Below are positions 1-11,789 of a stretch of DNA of 64,000 bases, piece by piece (positions within the stretch are counted from its first letter, which is position 1; the number at the start of each line of letters is the position of its first letter). The stretch comes from Maylandia zebra (Eukaryota > Chordata > Actinopteri > Cichliformes > Cichlidae): assembly GCF_041146795.1 (NCBI RefSeq), contig NC_135187.1, positions 18,049,056-18,113,055 on the forward strand, given 5' to 3'. The position numbers and the translations under genes were made by a program. Below the pieces are notes generated by a model. It searched no databases. It was not told where the DNA came from and was given only the letters and a program-made list of their open reading frames with translations.

Positions 1-486
1 AGTGGGCGTGTTTCCTAAATCAGCAGTAGTCGTTAATCAGCTGACGGGTGAACAGGTTGTGTGAAGGTAAATTTGAGAATCTGCCGAGCTGGTCTGTGGC
101 GTACTGGAGACAGTGGTTTATTTTACAGAAACACAGAGGTACGATACCAGCCTGAATACTTTCGTTTTTTTAAAATTATTATTGTTATTTAAATAATGTC
201 AATATGAAGAGGTTACACACATATTACAGACTGAAAGTCATTTTGATCAGTAAGACTGGAACAGAGCTTAAAAATTTTTAAAAAGTTCCATCAATTGATG
301 GCAGGAAGAGAAGTCAAAAAACTTGTTTAAATTAACAAATTTATAAACAGAACTCTGTCATTCAGGCACAGAGAAACTAATGAGTTATAATCAAGCAGGC
401 TATTCATGTTTAAAGTTGCATAAGACAGTTTTTAGTTTTTATTCTTTCAGCTGTAGTTTGGAGGGTATTTAATGGCCTGAGAGCAC
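1..486 (+). repeat. Tandem duplication unit A, upstream flank
   Basis: Bases 1-60 and 354-486 match 6484-6540 and 6615-6764. Shared blocks are GGGCGTGTTTCCTAAATCAGC and the segment ending in TTTAATGGCCTGAGAGCA. The window therefore begins inside, or at the start of, a duplicated unit about 5.7 kb long. Confidence 0.75.
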
Positions 487-1414
487 ATACAGAATGGGGA
501 TTAGGCATTAAGGGGTTTGTAAATATAGATGGAGATTGAAAATAGTTTAGTAAAGTGTTTTACACATGTATACAATTATTTATGTATTTATTTTTGTGCG
601 AACACACTTTGAATTGTCTTACGGTGTATTCCTAATAGTATCTAAGCACATGTGGTCTTAGTGTGGTGCTGGTGTTGTTGGGGCTGAGTTGTGTTGGAAT
701 CTGTCTGTGGAGGGTGATGGCCAGAAGTGTTTGTCTTGTTGTCTGGTGGAAAAATAAATGTCTTTCACTTTCAAAATGCCTCCTACCTGGGCCCGTCCAC
801 ACCCAGCTCACACCCAGGAACCACCAAAGCTCAAGCTGCCATCAACTACAACCTGTGGGAACGCCAGCGTCACCGTCTCACTGCTCCAAAATCAACGTCT
901 TCAAGCTCGGCTGAAGTTTGTAGCTGCTCACATAGACAAGCCAAATCCTTATAATTTCAATTAAATTCTGTTTTATTTATACAGTAGAAAATCACAACAA
1001 CAATCACCTTAAGGCGCTTTATATTGTAAGGTAGACCTTACTATAATACATTCAGACAAAAACCTAACAATCATATGACCACCTATCAGCAAGCACTTTG
1101 GCAACTCCCTTTTAACAGGAAGAAACATCCAGCAGAAGCAGGCTCAGGGAGGGGCAGCCATTTGCCGTGACCGGTTGGGGTGAGGGGAGGAAGACAGGAC
1201 AAAAGACATGCTGTGGAAGAGAGACAGAGATTAATAACAAGTACGATTCAAAGCAGGCAGGTCTATTAACATATAGCGAGTGAGAAAGGTGACTAAAGAA
1301 GAAATACTCATTGCATCATGGGAATGTTGCAGCATAACTAAGGGATGATTAATAGTCACCTGATCCAACCCTAACTATGTGCTTTAGCAATCTGGAGGAA
1401 GGTTTTATAGTCAA
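487..1414. other. Intergenic sequence of unit A with an L2/RTE-like tail repeat
   Basis: Bases 487-960 show nothing recognisable; overlapping short ORFs at 663-964 in all three frames have no family features. From about 961 to 1210 there is a common fish repeat in reverse orientation (AAGGCGCTTTATATTGTAAGG and following). It resembles the 3' region of an L2/RTE-type LINE and is related to 18369-18442. Confidence 0.5.
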
Positions 1415-1465
1415 ATGAGTCAAAGACTGAGCTTGTTGGACACAATGACAAGAGGCGTATTTGGA

Positions 1466-1815
1466 GGAGTACAGGTGAGGCTTTCATCTGCTGTCAAGCA
1501 TAATGGTCGTAGCACCATGCTCTGCTGTGTTTTGTTGCCAGTGCATAAAGTGGATGGCATAATAAAGGAGGACTACCTCCAAATACTTCAACTTCACCTC
1601 AAATCAACAGCTAGAGGCTTGAAACTTTGACACAGCTGGGTGTTCCAACAGGACAATGACCCCAAACGCATCAAAACTGGTTTTGAATGCATAAAGCAGT
1701 CTAACATGGAGCATCTGGACTGGCCTCCCCAAAGCCCCGACCTTAAACCTATTAAAAACTTTTGGTCTATACTTAAAAGCTGAATCTGAGCCACAAAACC
1801 AACCAATTTAAATTA
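1466..1815 (+). pseudogene. Tc1-like transposase relic (C-terminal part)
   Basis: The + strand reads as the second half of a Tc1-family transposase. A segment with KVDGI and DYLQILQ is followed by QQDNDPK, which contains the middle catalytic Asp, and by WPPQSPDLKPIKNFW, around the third acidic position. A stop interrupts the frame near 1628 and the N-terminus is missing, so the copy is dead. It ends near a GGTTTTGTGGCTC-type motif shared with the inverted relic at 6815-7139. Confidence 0.8.
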
Positions 1816-1897
1816 ACTTTGTTTCCAAGAAGTGTGGTCAAATATCCAGCCAGATTTATGTCAGAAGCTGATCTCTACCAAAAGAGTCTGGCCGAGA

Positions 1898-2075
1898 CTC
1901 GCCATCACCAGTGTGTGAATGTGTGTGTGAATGGGTTGTGGAGAAGGGAAATTATTTTCCTCAATTTTGAATCTTAACAGGGTGAATGACTGAATGTAGT
2001 GTAAAGCGCTTTGGGGTCCTTAGGGACTAAGTAAAGCGCTATACAAATACATGCCACTTACCATTTAATCAAATA
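1898..2075 (+). repeat. tRNA-SINE 3' fragment
   Basis: GTGTGAATGGG, AAAGCGCTTTGGGGTCCTTAGG and a final ATACAAATACATGCCA tail match the 3' half of the full SINE at 53897-54222. The tRNA-like head is missing. Confidence 0.7.
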
Positions 2076-2348
2076 TTATATGGGTTATATGTCATCATTG
2101 AAGACGCTGATTTCTGTAATAAACGTTTTCAATTTAAAATATGTTATTAAAAGAATATTTTCTAAGTCAGGATAAAAAGGAATATCATTCTTTGACTTTA
2201 AATAGAACAGATGATTGCAAAATAGGATGTGGATTATTTACTTTTTGGTTGAGAGTCAGTCCACTCGTGACATGGTGAACGGCCTGCAGACCAGGAAAAT
2301 CAACCTGCTCTTACTGACATTAGAGGAAATAATATTTGACCATTTTTA

Positions 2349-2845
2349 TTAAGGACAGAAGGGTTTTGTCACTTTTGTAGTAAGAACAGGACCCAACGCA
2401 GGACTTTTCCAAAAAGTGACAGTGAATTTATTTACAGTGAAGAAAGGTAAACAACAACGTGACAATCCCCACACCGTGGCTCCCATGGCGATTTCTCTAA
2501 AATCCCACATTCGTGCGTGTCCTTGGCGTGAATCGTGAAACTCCAAATCCCAAACTGTACAGTGGCCCCGCTCCTGTGAAACACTCCATTAACAAATCCT
2601 GGCAAGACAAGACACACACAAAGTCTTCACTATGAGGCCGGGGATGTACTGCTGAGTAAACTCAACGATCCAGGGTTGCCTGAAGCTCAGCCCCACAGTT
2701 AAGAGGGAGACTGCACGTAATGATAATCAGCTGATAAGCAGACACATGGGCGGGGCGACCAGCGAGGGCAGCCAGCTCAAGATAAACCCAAGAAATACTG
2801 ACAAGCCCAAAAAACACATGAACCCTGGGTCTGGCCATGACAGGT
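2349..2845. repeat. Unclassified interspersed repeat
   Basis: It begins with an AGGACCCAACGCAGGACTT-type start and an internal GTGAATTTATTTACAG. This architecture (AGGACCC...CAG...TTTATTTA) recurs at 58890 onward, suggesting one repeat class. No terminal repeats or coding domain can be named. Confidence 0.4.
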
Positions 2846-3356
2846 TTTCGTCCCAGCTTTGGTTAATATTTATTATATGTTTTAATGCATATATGTAGTT
2901 ATTTTAAAGCCCAATCTTTTTGGAAAAATTCAGCTCTCATAACTTTGATTTAATTACACACTTTTGAAATCTGTGGTGGTGTTGTATCAAACCTTTTATT
3001 TCTTAGTTTTTGCTTTTTTGCTTGCTTGCATTTATATAGTGTGGTACTTACTGAACCTCTGTTGTTGCTTTGTTTGCTTTTCTCTGTTCACTGGCCTTTC
3101 TCTGTTTGGGGAAGGAATTATGCAACGCAGAATGGGTTGGGATAGATACAATGGGAGGAGCTAAAACATGTCAACATACTTTGAACCTTAATTGTTTGCA
3201 ACCATGGACACAAAAAGTCAAATAAACATACTGAGAAACTGCCTGGGTGCATTTCCAGCAAAGCCATGTTTGTAAAGTTATAGTAAATTATTAGAAAGCA
3301 TAACCTTCCTGGGACTTTTCCTTCAGAGATCCTTGAGCTAACTTGTTGAAGCAGAC

Positions 3357-5299
3357 ATGGAGAGCGACTCTGAAACACACAGTGGTGAAGATACTACTCC
3401 AGATGACTGGTAAGTCTGCTGTCTGTTCTCCTATGTATGGTGAAGGTTACCTATGACTCTTTGTATTTTAGCTGACTGACTGTGAAAAACTTCCAGGATG
3501 GATTTGGCTGTAGACAGTCCTGCTGCCAGTCCTGCTGCTACACAGAAACCCTCAGAAGAAGAGGATTTTAAACTGTCCCTGATCACCTGGAATGTGGACG
3601 GGTTTGATTTGGAAAAACGTCCAGAGCGTTCCAGAGGCCTGGTTAAATATTTAAACTTGTAAGTACCTGTTACACTTTTCACACTTTTAGGCATCGTTTG
3701 GAGAAAATGTTGTTGGAGATGCAACATTTTCCTAAAGGCTGTACATATGTGACATTTAATATTATTAAAGTAAATCTCTGTAAATACAGACACAACCCTG
3801 ATGTGGTGTTCCTGCAGGAGCTCGTTCCCCCTTATGTCCAGTTCTTGAAGGAACAGCTCGTCAACTACCTGATGATTGAAGGTACAGTATGTCAGATAGA
3901 TACAGGTAGGAAAGGCACAGGTATGAATGATCAAATGGTGATTAATGGCTGAATGCAGCTGAGCTGCTTTGCTTTGACTTCATGTAACACATGAAGAGAG
4001 CTGTTAAGGACTTTAGTCAATATTAGTAACATCTGCGTTCTTCCTTCACTGTTTTTGAACAAACTCTAAGGGCTTAAGTACACATGAGGTAATCAAGGAG
4101 ATAGGACACACCAGGGAACAAGGGTGAACAAAATCTGACTAACGAGACAGACTGAACAGCATACACAAGACAAAAAATCCAGGAAGTAACACAAACACTG
4201 AGACACAGACTAAGGCGCATGATCTAAAAACTGAGACTGGGAATAAAAAGACATGGAAACACAAAACAGACTGGAGAGGCAAAAGGACAAAACACACAGA
4301 GAAAAACATGCGAACAGGACTACAGACATATTAACTAGACAAGACAGAGAACATATGCAGACACAGAGACACAACAGGGAAGGCAGGGATCACTAAGGGA
4401 ACTAAGATCAACCAGGGAACAGAACTAGAAACATGGATAACAAAACTCAGAAGAGCTAGGAACTAATACTCAAGGAATAAACAAATCATTGACTAAAGAT
4501 TTGATTTGAAGGGGAACCAAAGCTTAAAAGTCTCCATCTTTCTCTTCCTTTTGTGTTGATCAGGTGGTCGGAATGGTTGCTTCACAGGGATGTTGCTGAA
4601 AAAGTCACGAGTCAAACTTGTGGAGAGCGAGATGGTAGCTTATCCCACCACTAAGATGAGGAGGAACCTGCTGGTCGCTCAGGTGTGTGCAAAATCATCT
4701 CTGATATTTTTTTCGTCTCCATAAGTGATGCTCAGGAACATTTTCGTTTCCAAAACTCAGGTGATCGTCAACGGTCAGAAGCTGTGCCTGATGACATCCC
4801 ACTTTGAGAGCTGTAAGGAAAATACTGCAGAGCGTCTGAAACAGCTGCATGTGGTGAAGCGGAGGTTGAAACATGCACCTGATGATGTCACCATTGTGTT
4901 TGGGGGAGACACAAACCTGAGGGATGCGGAGGTCAGACGCTGCTCCTTCCACTCACATACAGCCAGTAAACTTGTAACAAGAAATCACAGTAACTCTTTT
5001 CTCTGGACCCGTCTCAGGTGACCAAGGTGGGCCTGCCTGCAACTGTCTGTGATGTGTGGGAGCGACTGGGCAAACAGGAGCACTGCCGCTACACGTGGGA
5101 CACCTCTGCCAACAACAACAAAACGTTTCCCTTTGTCGCTCGCTGCCGCTTTGACAGAATCTACCTCCGCCCGGCCATCAAACGTGGAATCCCACGTCTG
5201 GCCCCTGATCACATGGCCTTGGTGGGGCTGGAGAAGCTGGACTGTGGACGCTACACTAGTGATCACTGGGGAATCTACTGCACCTTCTCAGCTGAATAG
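3357..5299 (+). CDS. tdp2: Tyrosyl-DNA phosphodiesterase 2, tandem copy A (six exons)
   Basis: Coding exons read as 3357-3409, 3497-3658, 3790-3881, 4564-4682, 4761-4931 and 5018-5299. All have GT-AG borders and compatible phases, giving 292 aa. The protein is an exonuclease-endonuclease-phosphatase fold enzyme; the family hydrolyses 5'-phosphotyrosyl bonds left by trapped topoisomerase 2 during nuclear DNA repair. Four family catalytic motifs are visible: TWNVDG (Asn50), FLQEL (Glu82), GGDTNLRD (Asp192) and SDHWG (His282). The start is the first ATG of exon 1, reading MESDSETHSGEDTTPDDW. Mammalian TDP2 is about 360 aa and has an N-terminal UBA domain; I see no UBA here, only a short acidic S/P-rich leader. 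Intron 3 (3882-4563) holds a purine-rich repeat absent from copy B. Family assignment is firm. Whether the gene is expressed, or has an unseen upstream exon, is unknown. Confidence 0.9.
4080..4480. repeat. Purine-rich repeat in tdp2A intron 3
   Basis: A long run of ACACAGA/ACAAAACACAGA-like purine-rich sequence, absent from copy B. Similar tracts occur at 20290-20660 and 58980-59340. The class is not identified. Confidence 0.4.
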
Positions 5300-5482
5300 A
5301 ACTACACAAAACAACCAAAACCATGACAGTTAAGCATTTTATTTTAGATCAGCCTCTCTTTAAATGACTGTAACACTATGCAGGAAGATGTTCTTATTGC
5401 CTGTAAATGATTCACCTTAATTTAATCAGTTTTATCCTCTAATGTGTGTCTGCTTAAGTGTTTTATGTGGTTAAAATGACAA

Positions 5483-5488
5483 ATTAAA
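5483..5488 (+). promoter_or_regulatory. tdp2: tdp2 copy A poly(A) signal (ATTAAA)
   Basis: ATTAAA lies 184 nt past the stop, and the flanking 3' UTR is shared with copy B. The downstream position that reads AATAAA in copy B reads AATGAA here, so copy A depends on the weaker ATTAAA. Confidence 0.55.
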
Positions 5489-5745
5489 ATATGAAAAGTA
5501 CTAATGAATTATAATGTCTTTGTTTTGATGTACACTTACATTGATGGATGAAAAGTCCAAACAGAAGTCTGACAGCTCTTCAGCTTTTAACCTTGTTACA
5601 TGATCTTCCTCAGTGGATGGAGTTGGGACTGAAAAACACCACACACAGCATGAGAAACCCTACTGTGATGTTACTCTGTGTGTAATACACGCATCAGGCC
5701 ACCAGAGAGCAGTACACAGTTGAATAGCAACTGTGTCAACAGTGA

Positions 5746-6483
5746 CTTACAGGACTGAAAGCATTGTTATGGGAAGCCGTAATGGTGAGTCCAGTTTTAA
5801 CCACTACACACATATGATGGGGGTAGGGGGACTCTCTCTCTTGTTCACCACACTCCAGGATACGACGACAAGGAGAAACCTCAACCTGCATGCAAGGAGG
5901 GCAAGGGTCACTGGGAGAAGCCACAAGGAAACTCTTGAGAAGTCAACTAAGTAAAGAGCCAGGGTTTCACTAACCAAGTAGTTCAACATTCCAGCAATGA
6001 GAGAATGTCCATCCATGCCTTAAGTAGGAGCCGTGATTGCTCATCTTCCACAAGTGGGAAACCAGTTTTTCAACCTTGCTCTGGTTCACTCCCACATTCC
6101 TGCACACTGCCTTCCACTAAGTCTGCACAAACAACTCTCAATTAATGTGAATATCTAACTTTTCTACTTGTTTTATACTTGAGCAATGCAATTAACCATT
6201 AAAGGGATCTAAAACTGGTTACAGTCCCCATACCCCATACCATATATATCACATATTAGCTGTAAATAAAAAGTAATTTACAGCAGATTAAAAGTGAACA
6301 GTCACCTTTTGGTCTACACCTCTGTTTCAGGTTAACTCATTATATTTGTTAAAATATTCCACTCTGCGAGTTCCAGATGTTGCATCTGCAGATTCGTCAT
6401 TTTCACTGAATGGTCGTCTCTGTTGGCCAGTGTGCTGTTTAGTCAGGCTGTTTGCTCCTGACTAAACTGTGACTATCACCAGT
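5746..6483. other. Spacer between duplication units
   Basis: No gene, transposon terminus or conserved motif is recognised. Short ORFs on both strands (5733-6016) show no domain features. Confidence 0.3.
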
Positions 6484-6764
6484 TTAAATGGGCGTGTTTC
6501 CTAAATCAGCTGACGGAGCGAACGTATGGAAGTAAATCTTTCATCTGTAAATCTTACAGTAAAATCTGTTGAGCTGATAGTGGAGAAACTATCCACTCGT
6601 GCTTTATTTTATAAAGCTGTCATTCAGGCAGCTGAATTCAGGCACAGAGAATCTAATGAAATAATAATCAAGCAGTCTATTCATGTTTAGATTTGCATAA
6701 CACAGTTTTAGTTTTTTATTCTTTCAGCTGTAGTACGGATACTATTTAATGGCCTGAGAGCAAG
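6484..6764 (+). repeat. Tandem duplication unit B, upstream flank
   Basis: Matches parts of 1-486 in direct orientation. Homology stops at 6764, where transposon-derived sequence begins. It resumes at 17281. Confidence 0.75.
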
Positions 6765-6814
6765 CAAACAATTAATGCAACAACATGATTCAAATGTAGG
6801 CTTAGTCTACCTGC

Positions 6815-7139
6815 AATTAAATTGGTTGGTTTTGTGGCTCATATTCAGCTTTTAAGTATAGACCAAAAGTTTTTAATAGGGTTGATGTCGGGGCTTTGGG
6901 GAGGCCAGTCCAGATGCTCCATGTTAGACTGCTTTATGCATTCAAAACCAGTTTTGATGCGTTTGGGGTCATTGTCCTGTTGGAACGCCCAGCTGTGTCA
7001 AAGTTTCAAGCCTCTAGCTGTTGATTTGAGGTGAAGTTGAAGTATTTGGAGGTAGTCCTCCTTTATTATGCCATCCACTTTATGCACTGGCAACAAAACA
7101 CAGCAGAGCACGATGCTACCACCACCATGCTTGACAGTG
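6815..7139 (-). pseudogene. Tc1-like transposase relic, inverted relative to 1466-1815
   Basis: On the minus strand it reads the same Tc1 C-terminal region as 1466-1815, at high nucleotide similarity. It lies just after the homology break of unit B. The N-terminus is missing and no complete ORF remains. Confidence 0.78.
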
Positions 7140-7289
7140 CACAGACACTTCTGCGTTCAGTAGTACTTTATTTCCAACTGTGCTTTTCCCCCTGCTGTTT
7201 CTGGCATCTGCCCTGGATGCTGCCACTCCGTCATTCCCATTGTATGTATGTGTGTGTGTGTGTCCCGCTCCTTCTCACTGCAAAACATG

Positions 7290-7395
7290 AGAATGGGTTC
7301 TCTCATCAACACAGTTCTGCACACCTGCTCCTTCCCGCCTTCACGCCGCCCCGTGAGCTCACTGTGTCAGCCCTCCTCTGCAGCAGAGGAAATCA
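7290..7395 (-). repeat. gypsy LTR fragment, 3' side
   Basis: It shares CACAGTTCTGCACACCTGCT and the following GC-rich 60 bases with 17162-17260, in the same orientation. The two copies bracket the gypsy remains and are read as LTR pieces. Confidence 0.6.
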
Positions 7396-8385
7396 GCCAC
7401 GACCATCTGCGTCCCCGGCCTGTCCCCAGCCAGATACCAGCAGGTTATCCCAGCATTGGGATCCTTCATGCGGTGAAGCCACTGTAGCGGGGCGTGGTCT
7501 GAACAGAGAGTGACTGGGTGCCCCAGGAGGTAGTAACGAAGGGAGTCGACCGCCCACCGGATTGCCAGGCACGTCTTCTCCACAGTGCTGTAGCGGGTCT
7601 CCCGCACCCTGAGCTTGCAGCTGACGAGGAGGATGGGACAGTCGGCTCCCCCTACCTGCTGGAACAAAACGGCCCCCAGCCCTCTGTTCGAGGCGTCTGT
7701 CCGCGAAATAAACGGGAGGGAGAAGTTAAGTATGAACAACAGTGGGGATCCGTCTTTACCTGCACAAACAATGCCTGGCACTGCTCCATCCACTGGACCA
7801 GATCTGGGGCACCTTTTCGGGTGAGATTTGTTGAGGGACTAGTCAGGTCCGTCCAACTGCATACTTCTTCGGGTTGGCCGTGAGCCCCGACTGCCTCAGG
7901 GACTTCAGGAGCGCTGCAACCCGCTGCACATGCTCCGCCCAGGCATCGCTGTAGATGATCACGTCATCTAAATAGGTGGCGGCATACGCAGCTTGCGGCC
8001 CTAGCACCCGGTCCATAAGGCGGCCATTTTTTCCTTAGACCCCGCAGACAAGGGAATCTGCCAGTAGCCCTTGGTCAAATCCAGCGACATGAAAAAACGA
8101 GCAGTGCCTAACCGGTCCAGGAGTGACCCGAGGCATCAAACCATGACACCTCATTCACCTTGCAGTAGTCCACACAGAACCGTATAGACTCATCTTTCTT
8201 CACCACAAGAACTACGGGGCTACACCAAGCACTGTGCAACTCTTCTATTACTCCCAGCCTCAGCATATCGTTCAATTCCCGCTGAACAATTTGTCGCTTA
8301 TGCTCCGGGAATGCACCGTCATGCCAGGCTGCATCTCAATATCTTCCGGCACTGGCACGTCTGGCTGCCGCTGCTCACCGATTTA
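7359..8385 (-). pseudogene. gypsy reverse transcriptase and RNase H remnant
   Basis: Minus-strand reading shows the RT fingers (PEHKRQIVQRELNDM, then ELHSAWCSPVVLVVKKD), the catalytic YLDDVIIYSD box near 7945-7975, and RNase H (TDASNRGLGAVLFQQ, YSTVEK, SDHAPLQWLHRMKD). Frameshifts separate the blocks. Replication by this copy is not possible. Confidence 0.85.
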
Positions 8386-8423
8386 TTCTCATTTTTATTT
8401 GTTCTAAAGTTATTGACAACAAC

Positions 8424-9350
8424 TTGAACCAAGTTGTAATCCTGTTGTTCTCCCTGTCTCTGCCCCACCCTTTCACTCATTTGAATATATACAGCTCCTT
8501 GGATCTACTCCCACCATTATATGTACTGTGTACCGGCCACCTAAGCCAAATAAGGATTTTTTTTAATGACTTTGCTGCTCTTCTTACTCATTTCTCGGTA
8601 CTTTCCCCAAATTTGACAATTTTTGGTGACTTCAATATCCACATGGACAATGATAAAATCCCTCTTTCCAGAGATTTTATTTCTTGTCTGGAAAGTTTGG
8701 AGCTTCTACAATACATAAAATTTTCTACTCATTCTAAAGGTCATATCTTGGATTTGGTCTGCTGTTCTGGCGTTACCCCCACTCACTGTAAAGCCCATTT
8801 GTTTCCCCAATCTGATCATAAGTTTATTTCTTTTACTGTAAATACAAAAGCCTACAAAACCTGTACACCCCGTGACATCACATTTAGGAAAATTAGTAAT
8901 ATTAACCCTGCAGATCTTTCATCTGCCATTTATGACTTTCCATTTATTCACAGCTCCTCATCCCCAGATGAACTTGTTTCTCACTATAATGTCGACCTCC
9001 ATAACCTTCTTAACATATTTGCTCCACTTAAACACCGAACTGTCTCATTTTCCTGTTCAGCACCACGGTTTACTCTTAACCTGCGCCATCTCAAAGCTAA
9101 AGGACGCCAACTGGAACGTCTGTTTAAGAAAACTGGATTTACCATACACAAAGAAATTACAAAACCTCCAGACTCATTCCCCTCTCATATGGACTCTGCT
9201 GACTTTTGTAACTCTCTTCTATCTTTTTTCACTCATAAAATCACTGATATTCACCAACAACTTAACTTTGTAGGAGCTTCTAACTGTGAAGTAGACTTTC
9301 TGTTTTCCTCGCTGTCTTCCTCTCAGTCATTTTCAAGTTTTATTCCATAG
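8424..9350 (+). pseudogene. LINE ORF2 fragment: endonuclease part
   Basis: An open frame of 308 aa holds the C-terminal half of the endonuclease (GDFNIHMDND; SDHKFISF near the end of the domain). It ends at a stop before the RT. The N-terminal catalytic residues are missing through 5' truncation. Confidence 0.7.
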
Positions 9351-9442
9351 CTGTTGTATCAAATCTTATTAAAAAATCTAAATCATCCACTTGTCAGCTC
9401 GACCCTCTTCCCTCTGTGTTAGTTAAAGCTTGTCTTCCCTAA

Positions 9443-10631
9443 TTGGCTCCTCTCATAACTAGTATTATCCACTCTTGCCTTAACACTGGAATTTATCCTC
9501 CATCCCTAAAAACTGCTTCCGTCATTCCAATTCTCAAAAAGGCTGGTGCAGATCCCAATAATTTTGATCTCCGCCCTATATCAAACCTCCCCTTTATTTT
9601 GAAAATCCTTAAGAAAGTTGTTGCCTCCCAGCTTCACTCATACCTCAATGACCATAATCTCTACAAACAATTTCAGTCTGGTTTCCGCCCCAATCATAGT
9701 ACAGAAACTGCTTTGTTAAGGATTACTAATGATCTTCTGTTGGCAGCTGATTCTGGTCTTTTAACCATTCTCATCCTTCTCGATCTTAGTGCGGCATTTC
9801 ACACAATTTCTCATATCCTCCTGAGCAGATTAGCATCCATTGGCATTAGTCACACTCCCCTTGCCTGGTTCACCTCATATCTCTCAGACCGCACTCAGTT
9901 TATCCAACTTAAATCACACTCTTCACGTCTCTATCCTGTTTCTGCTGGTGTCCCCCAGGGTTCAGTATTAGGGCCTCTTTTATTCATTATCTACATGCTC
10001 CCTCTTGGCCAAATATTCCGAAAATATTATATTAATTTTCATTGTTATGCTGATGACACCCAGCTTTACATTTCCTCCAAACCCAATTCATCCCTTCCAC
10101 CTACCTTCCTCTCTAACTATCTTATGGAGATCAGATCTTGGTTCTTCTCCAATTTTCTCAAACTTAACAGTTTTACTCATTGGCACAGCCTCTACCTTAA
10201 CCAAATCTCACAGTTTCTCCATTAATATTGAAAATTCCCCCACCCTTCCTTCCCTGCAGGTAAAGAGTTTGGGTGTCATACTTGACAGTACTCTCCCATC
10301 TCAGTCTCACATTAATTACATAACCCGGTCTGCATACTTTTACTTACGCAACATTAACCGACTTCGTCCCTTCCTTACTCCCCATGCTGCTGCCATCCTT
10401 GTCCATAGTCTTATTACTTCCCAGATCGATTATTGCAACTCCCTCCTATTTGGTCTTTCCAATAAGTCCCTCCATAAACTTCAACTTCTTCAGAATTCTG
10501 CAGCTCGGGTCATAACTCGTACTCCCTTAAGAGACCATATTACCCCAATTCTTCAACAGCTTCACTGGTTGCCCACAGAAGCCACGATAAACTTCAAAAT
10601 CTTAATTCTCATGTTTATCTCTGTGATCTGA
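9443..10631 (+). pseudogene. LINE ORF2 fragment: reverse transcriptase
   Basis: Two overlapping frames (9443-10225 and 10005-10631) hold RT motifs up to YADD and then the thumb/connection region. A frameshift near 10170 separates them. The LINE is not active. Confidence 0.75.
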
Positions 10632-11043
10632 TTTCATATCACCACTGTTTCCTGCTCTCTCAGATCTTCATCTGCCACTCATCTTGTTGTTCCTTCTGCT
10701 CGCCTTATCACTATGGGGCACAGAGTTCCTTCAGCCTTAAGAAATATAGATTCCCTTCCCTTATTTCAGTCACAACAAACTCAAACTCAGAAACTACTTG
10801 TTTAAACTGGCTTACTCACTTTAATACAGATTTTACTTGCTGTCAAATCGTGTGTTTGATTTTTTAAATTATTATTATTTGTTGTTTGTGGTTATATTTT
10901 GCTGTTTTTTTTAAATATTTTAATGGATTAGAATCTATTTTAATCTACTGCTTTATTGATATCTTTTTCTCTTTGTAAGGTGGCCTTGGGTTTTAGAAAG
11001 GCGCCTTCAAATAAAATGTATTATTATTAATATTATTATTAAT

Positions 11044-11255
11044 ATGGTGCTCTATGAGAGACATAAGGCGGCAGGGGGGAGAATACATCAGCAAAGCGCC
11101 GTTGCAATGCAGCAACATCCGCTCTCTGGGTCTGTGTGAGATGGTCATTACAATGGAGGGAGGTGGGAATGGTGGAATTTGGCACCTCCGGCCCCAACTC
11201 ATCTCTCTCCTTAACCAGGCTCACCAGAGCAGCGGTTTCAGCCTCTCTCCAGGCT
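11044..11255 (-). pseudogene. gypsy pre-RT segment between two insertions
   Basis: The minus strand reads KAWREAETAALVSLVKERD, then QRRFADVFSPLP and finally LIEHH. This is the linker that precedes RT in fish gypsy polyproteins. It is bounded by the LINE tail (11043) and by the piggyBac TTAA (11256-11259). Confidence 0.75.
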
Positions 11256-11789
11256 TTAACACTAGATTTACTAAACCTGCGCAAATTTGCGTGACTTCCC
11301 TCAACCCAACACCTACTAGAATTACTGGCTTTTTTATTTTCTGGTGCAAGTCCCGAGGTGTTATTCACCCCTGCTGAGATTTTCACAGGTCGTCAGCTCG
11401 TTTCTCCTCCAGCTTTTGTTGTGCAAACCACCCTTGAGGCCTGGCACATTTGCATTTGTTCACTCAGAGTTGCTCAGATCCAAGGCAGGCCAAACCTCTG
11501 TGTTACAATCTTCACAAATGTCTGCCGTATCTATACAAAATATCCCACACATTGACTGACCTGTAAATATGAAAGACACACATTCACACCTTCCTTGACT
11601 CTCAGCACAGATCTTCCATTGTTCCACTGTGACTGTGTATGTGTAGGAGCGGCATTGCATTACCACAGCACAGTGCTGTGCATAAAAGCAGACCGACCCA
11701 GGCGGGAGAATCATTTCTTGTTCGCATTTCTGAGAACGCACATCAGGGTGGCCTCCATATCACTGCCACGCAGGAAGAACCTCTCCGCG

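Larger units (their letters stand above)
3130..5745 (+). repeat. Tandem duplication unit A, gene-bearing part
   Basis: This stretch aligns in direct orientation with 17281-20110. It begins at a shared AGAATGGGT motif, covers the whole tdp2 gene, and ends at a shared CAGTACACAGTTG-AATAGCAACTG tract. Introns and 3' flank align as well as exons, showing a genomic rather than retroposed duplication. Confidence 0.85.
8390..11043 (+). mobile_element. L2-type LINE, 5'-truncated
   Basis: The + strand carries the end of an apurinic endonuclease domain (IFGDFNIHMDND near 8620-8650) and a reverse transcriptase ([44 protein letters not shown]). Its frame is broken at about 9350 and 10225. The 3' end is GGCGCCTTCAAATAAAATG followed by a TATTATTA tail near 11015-11043, typical of L2/Maui elements. 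It is inserted into the gypsy pre-RT/RT region: gypsy codons stop at IEHH (11044) and resume upstream of PEHKR (8385). Confidence 0.82.

Noticed and set aside
3431..3934. 167-codon minus-strand ORF over tdp2A exons 2-3
   Set aside because: It is antisense to a well-supported tdp2 coding sequence and crosses introns without splice logic.
7518..7883. 121-codon plus-strand ORF
   Set aside because: Antisense of the gypsy RNase H/RT remnant.
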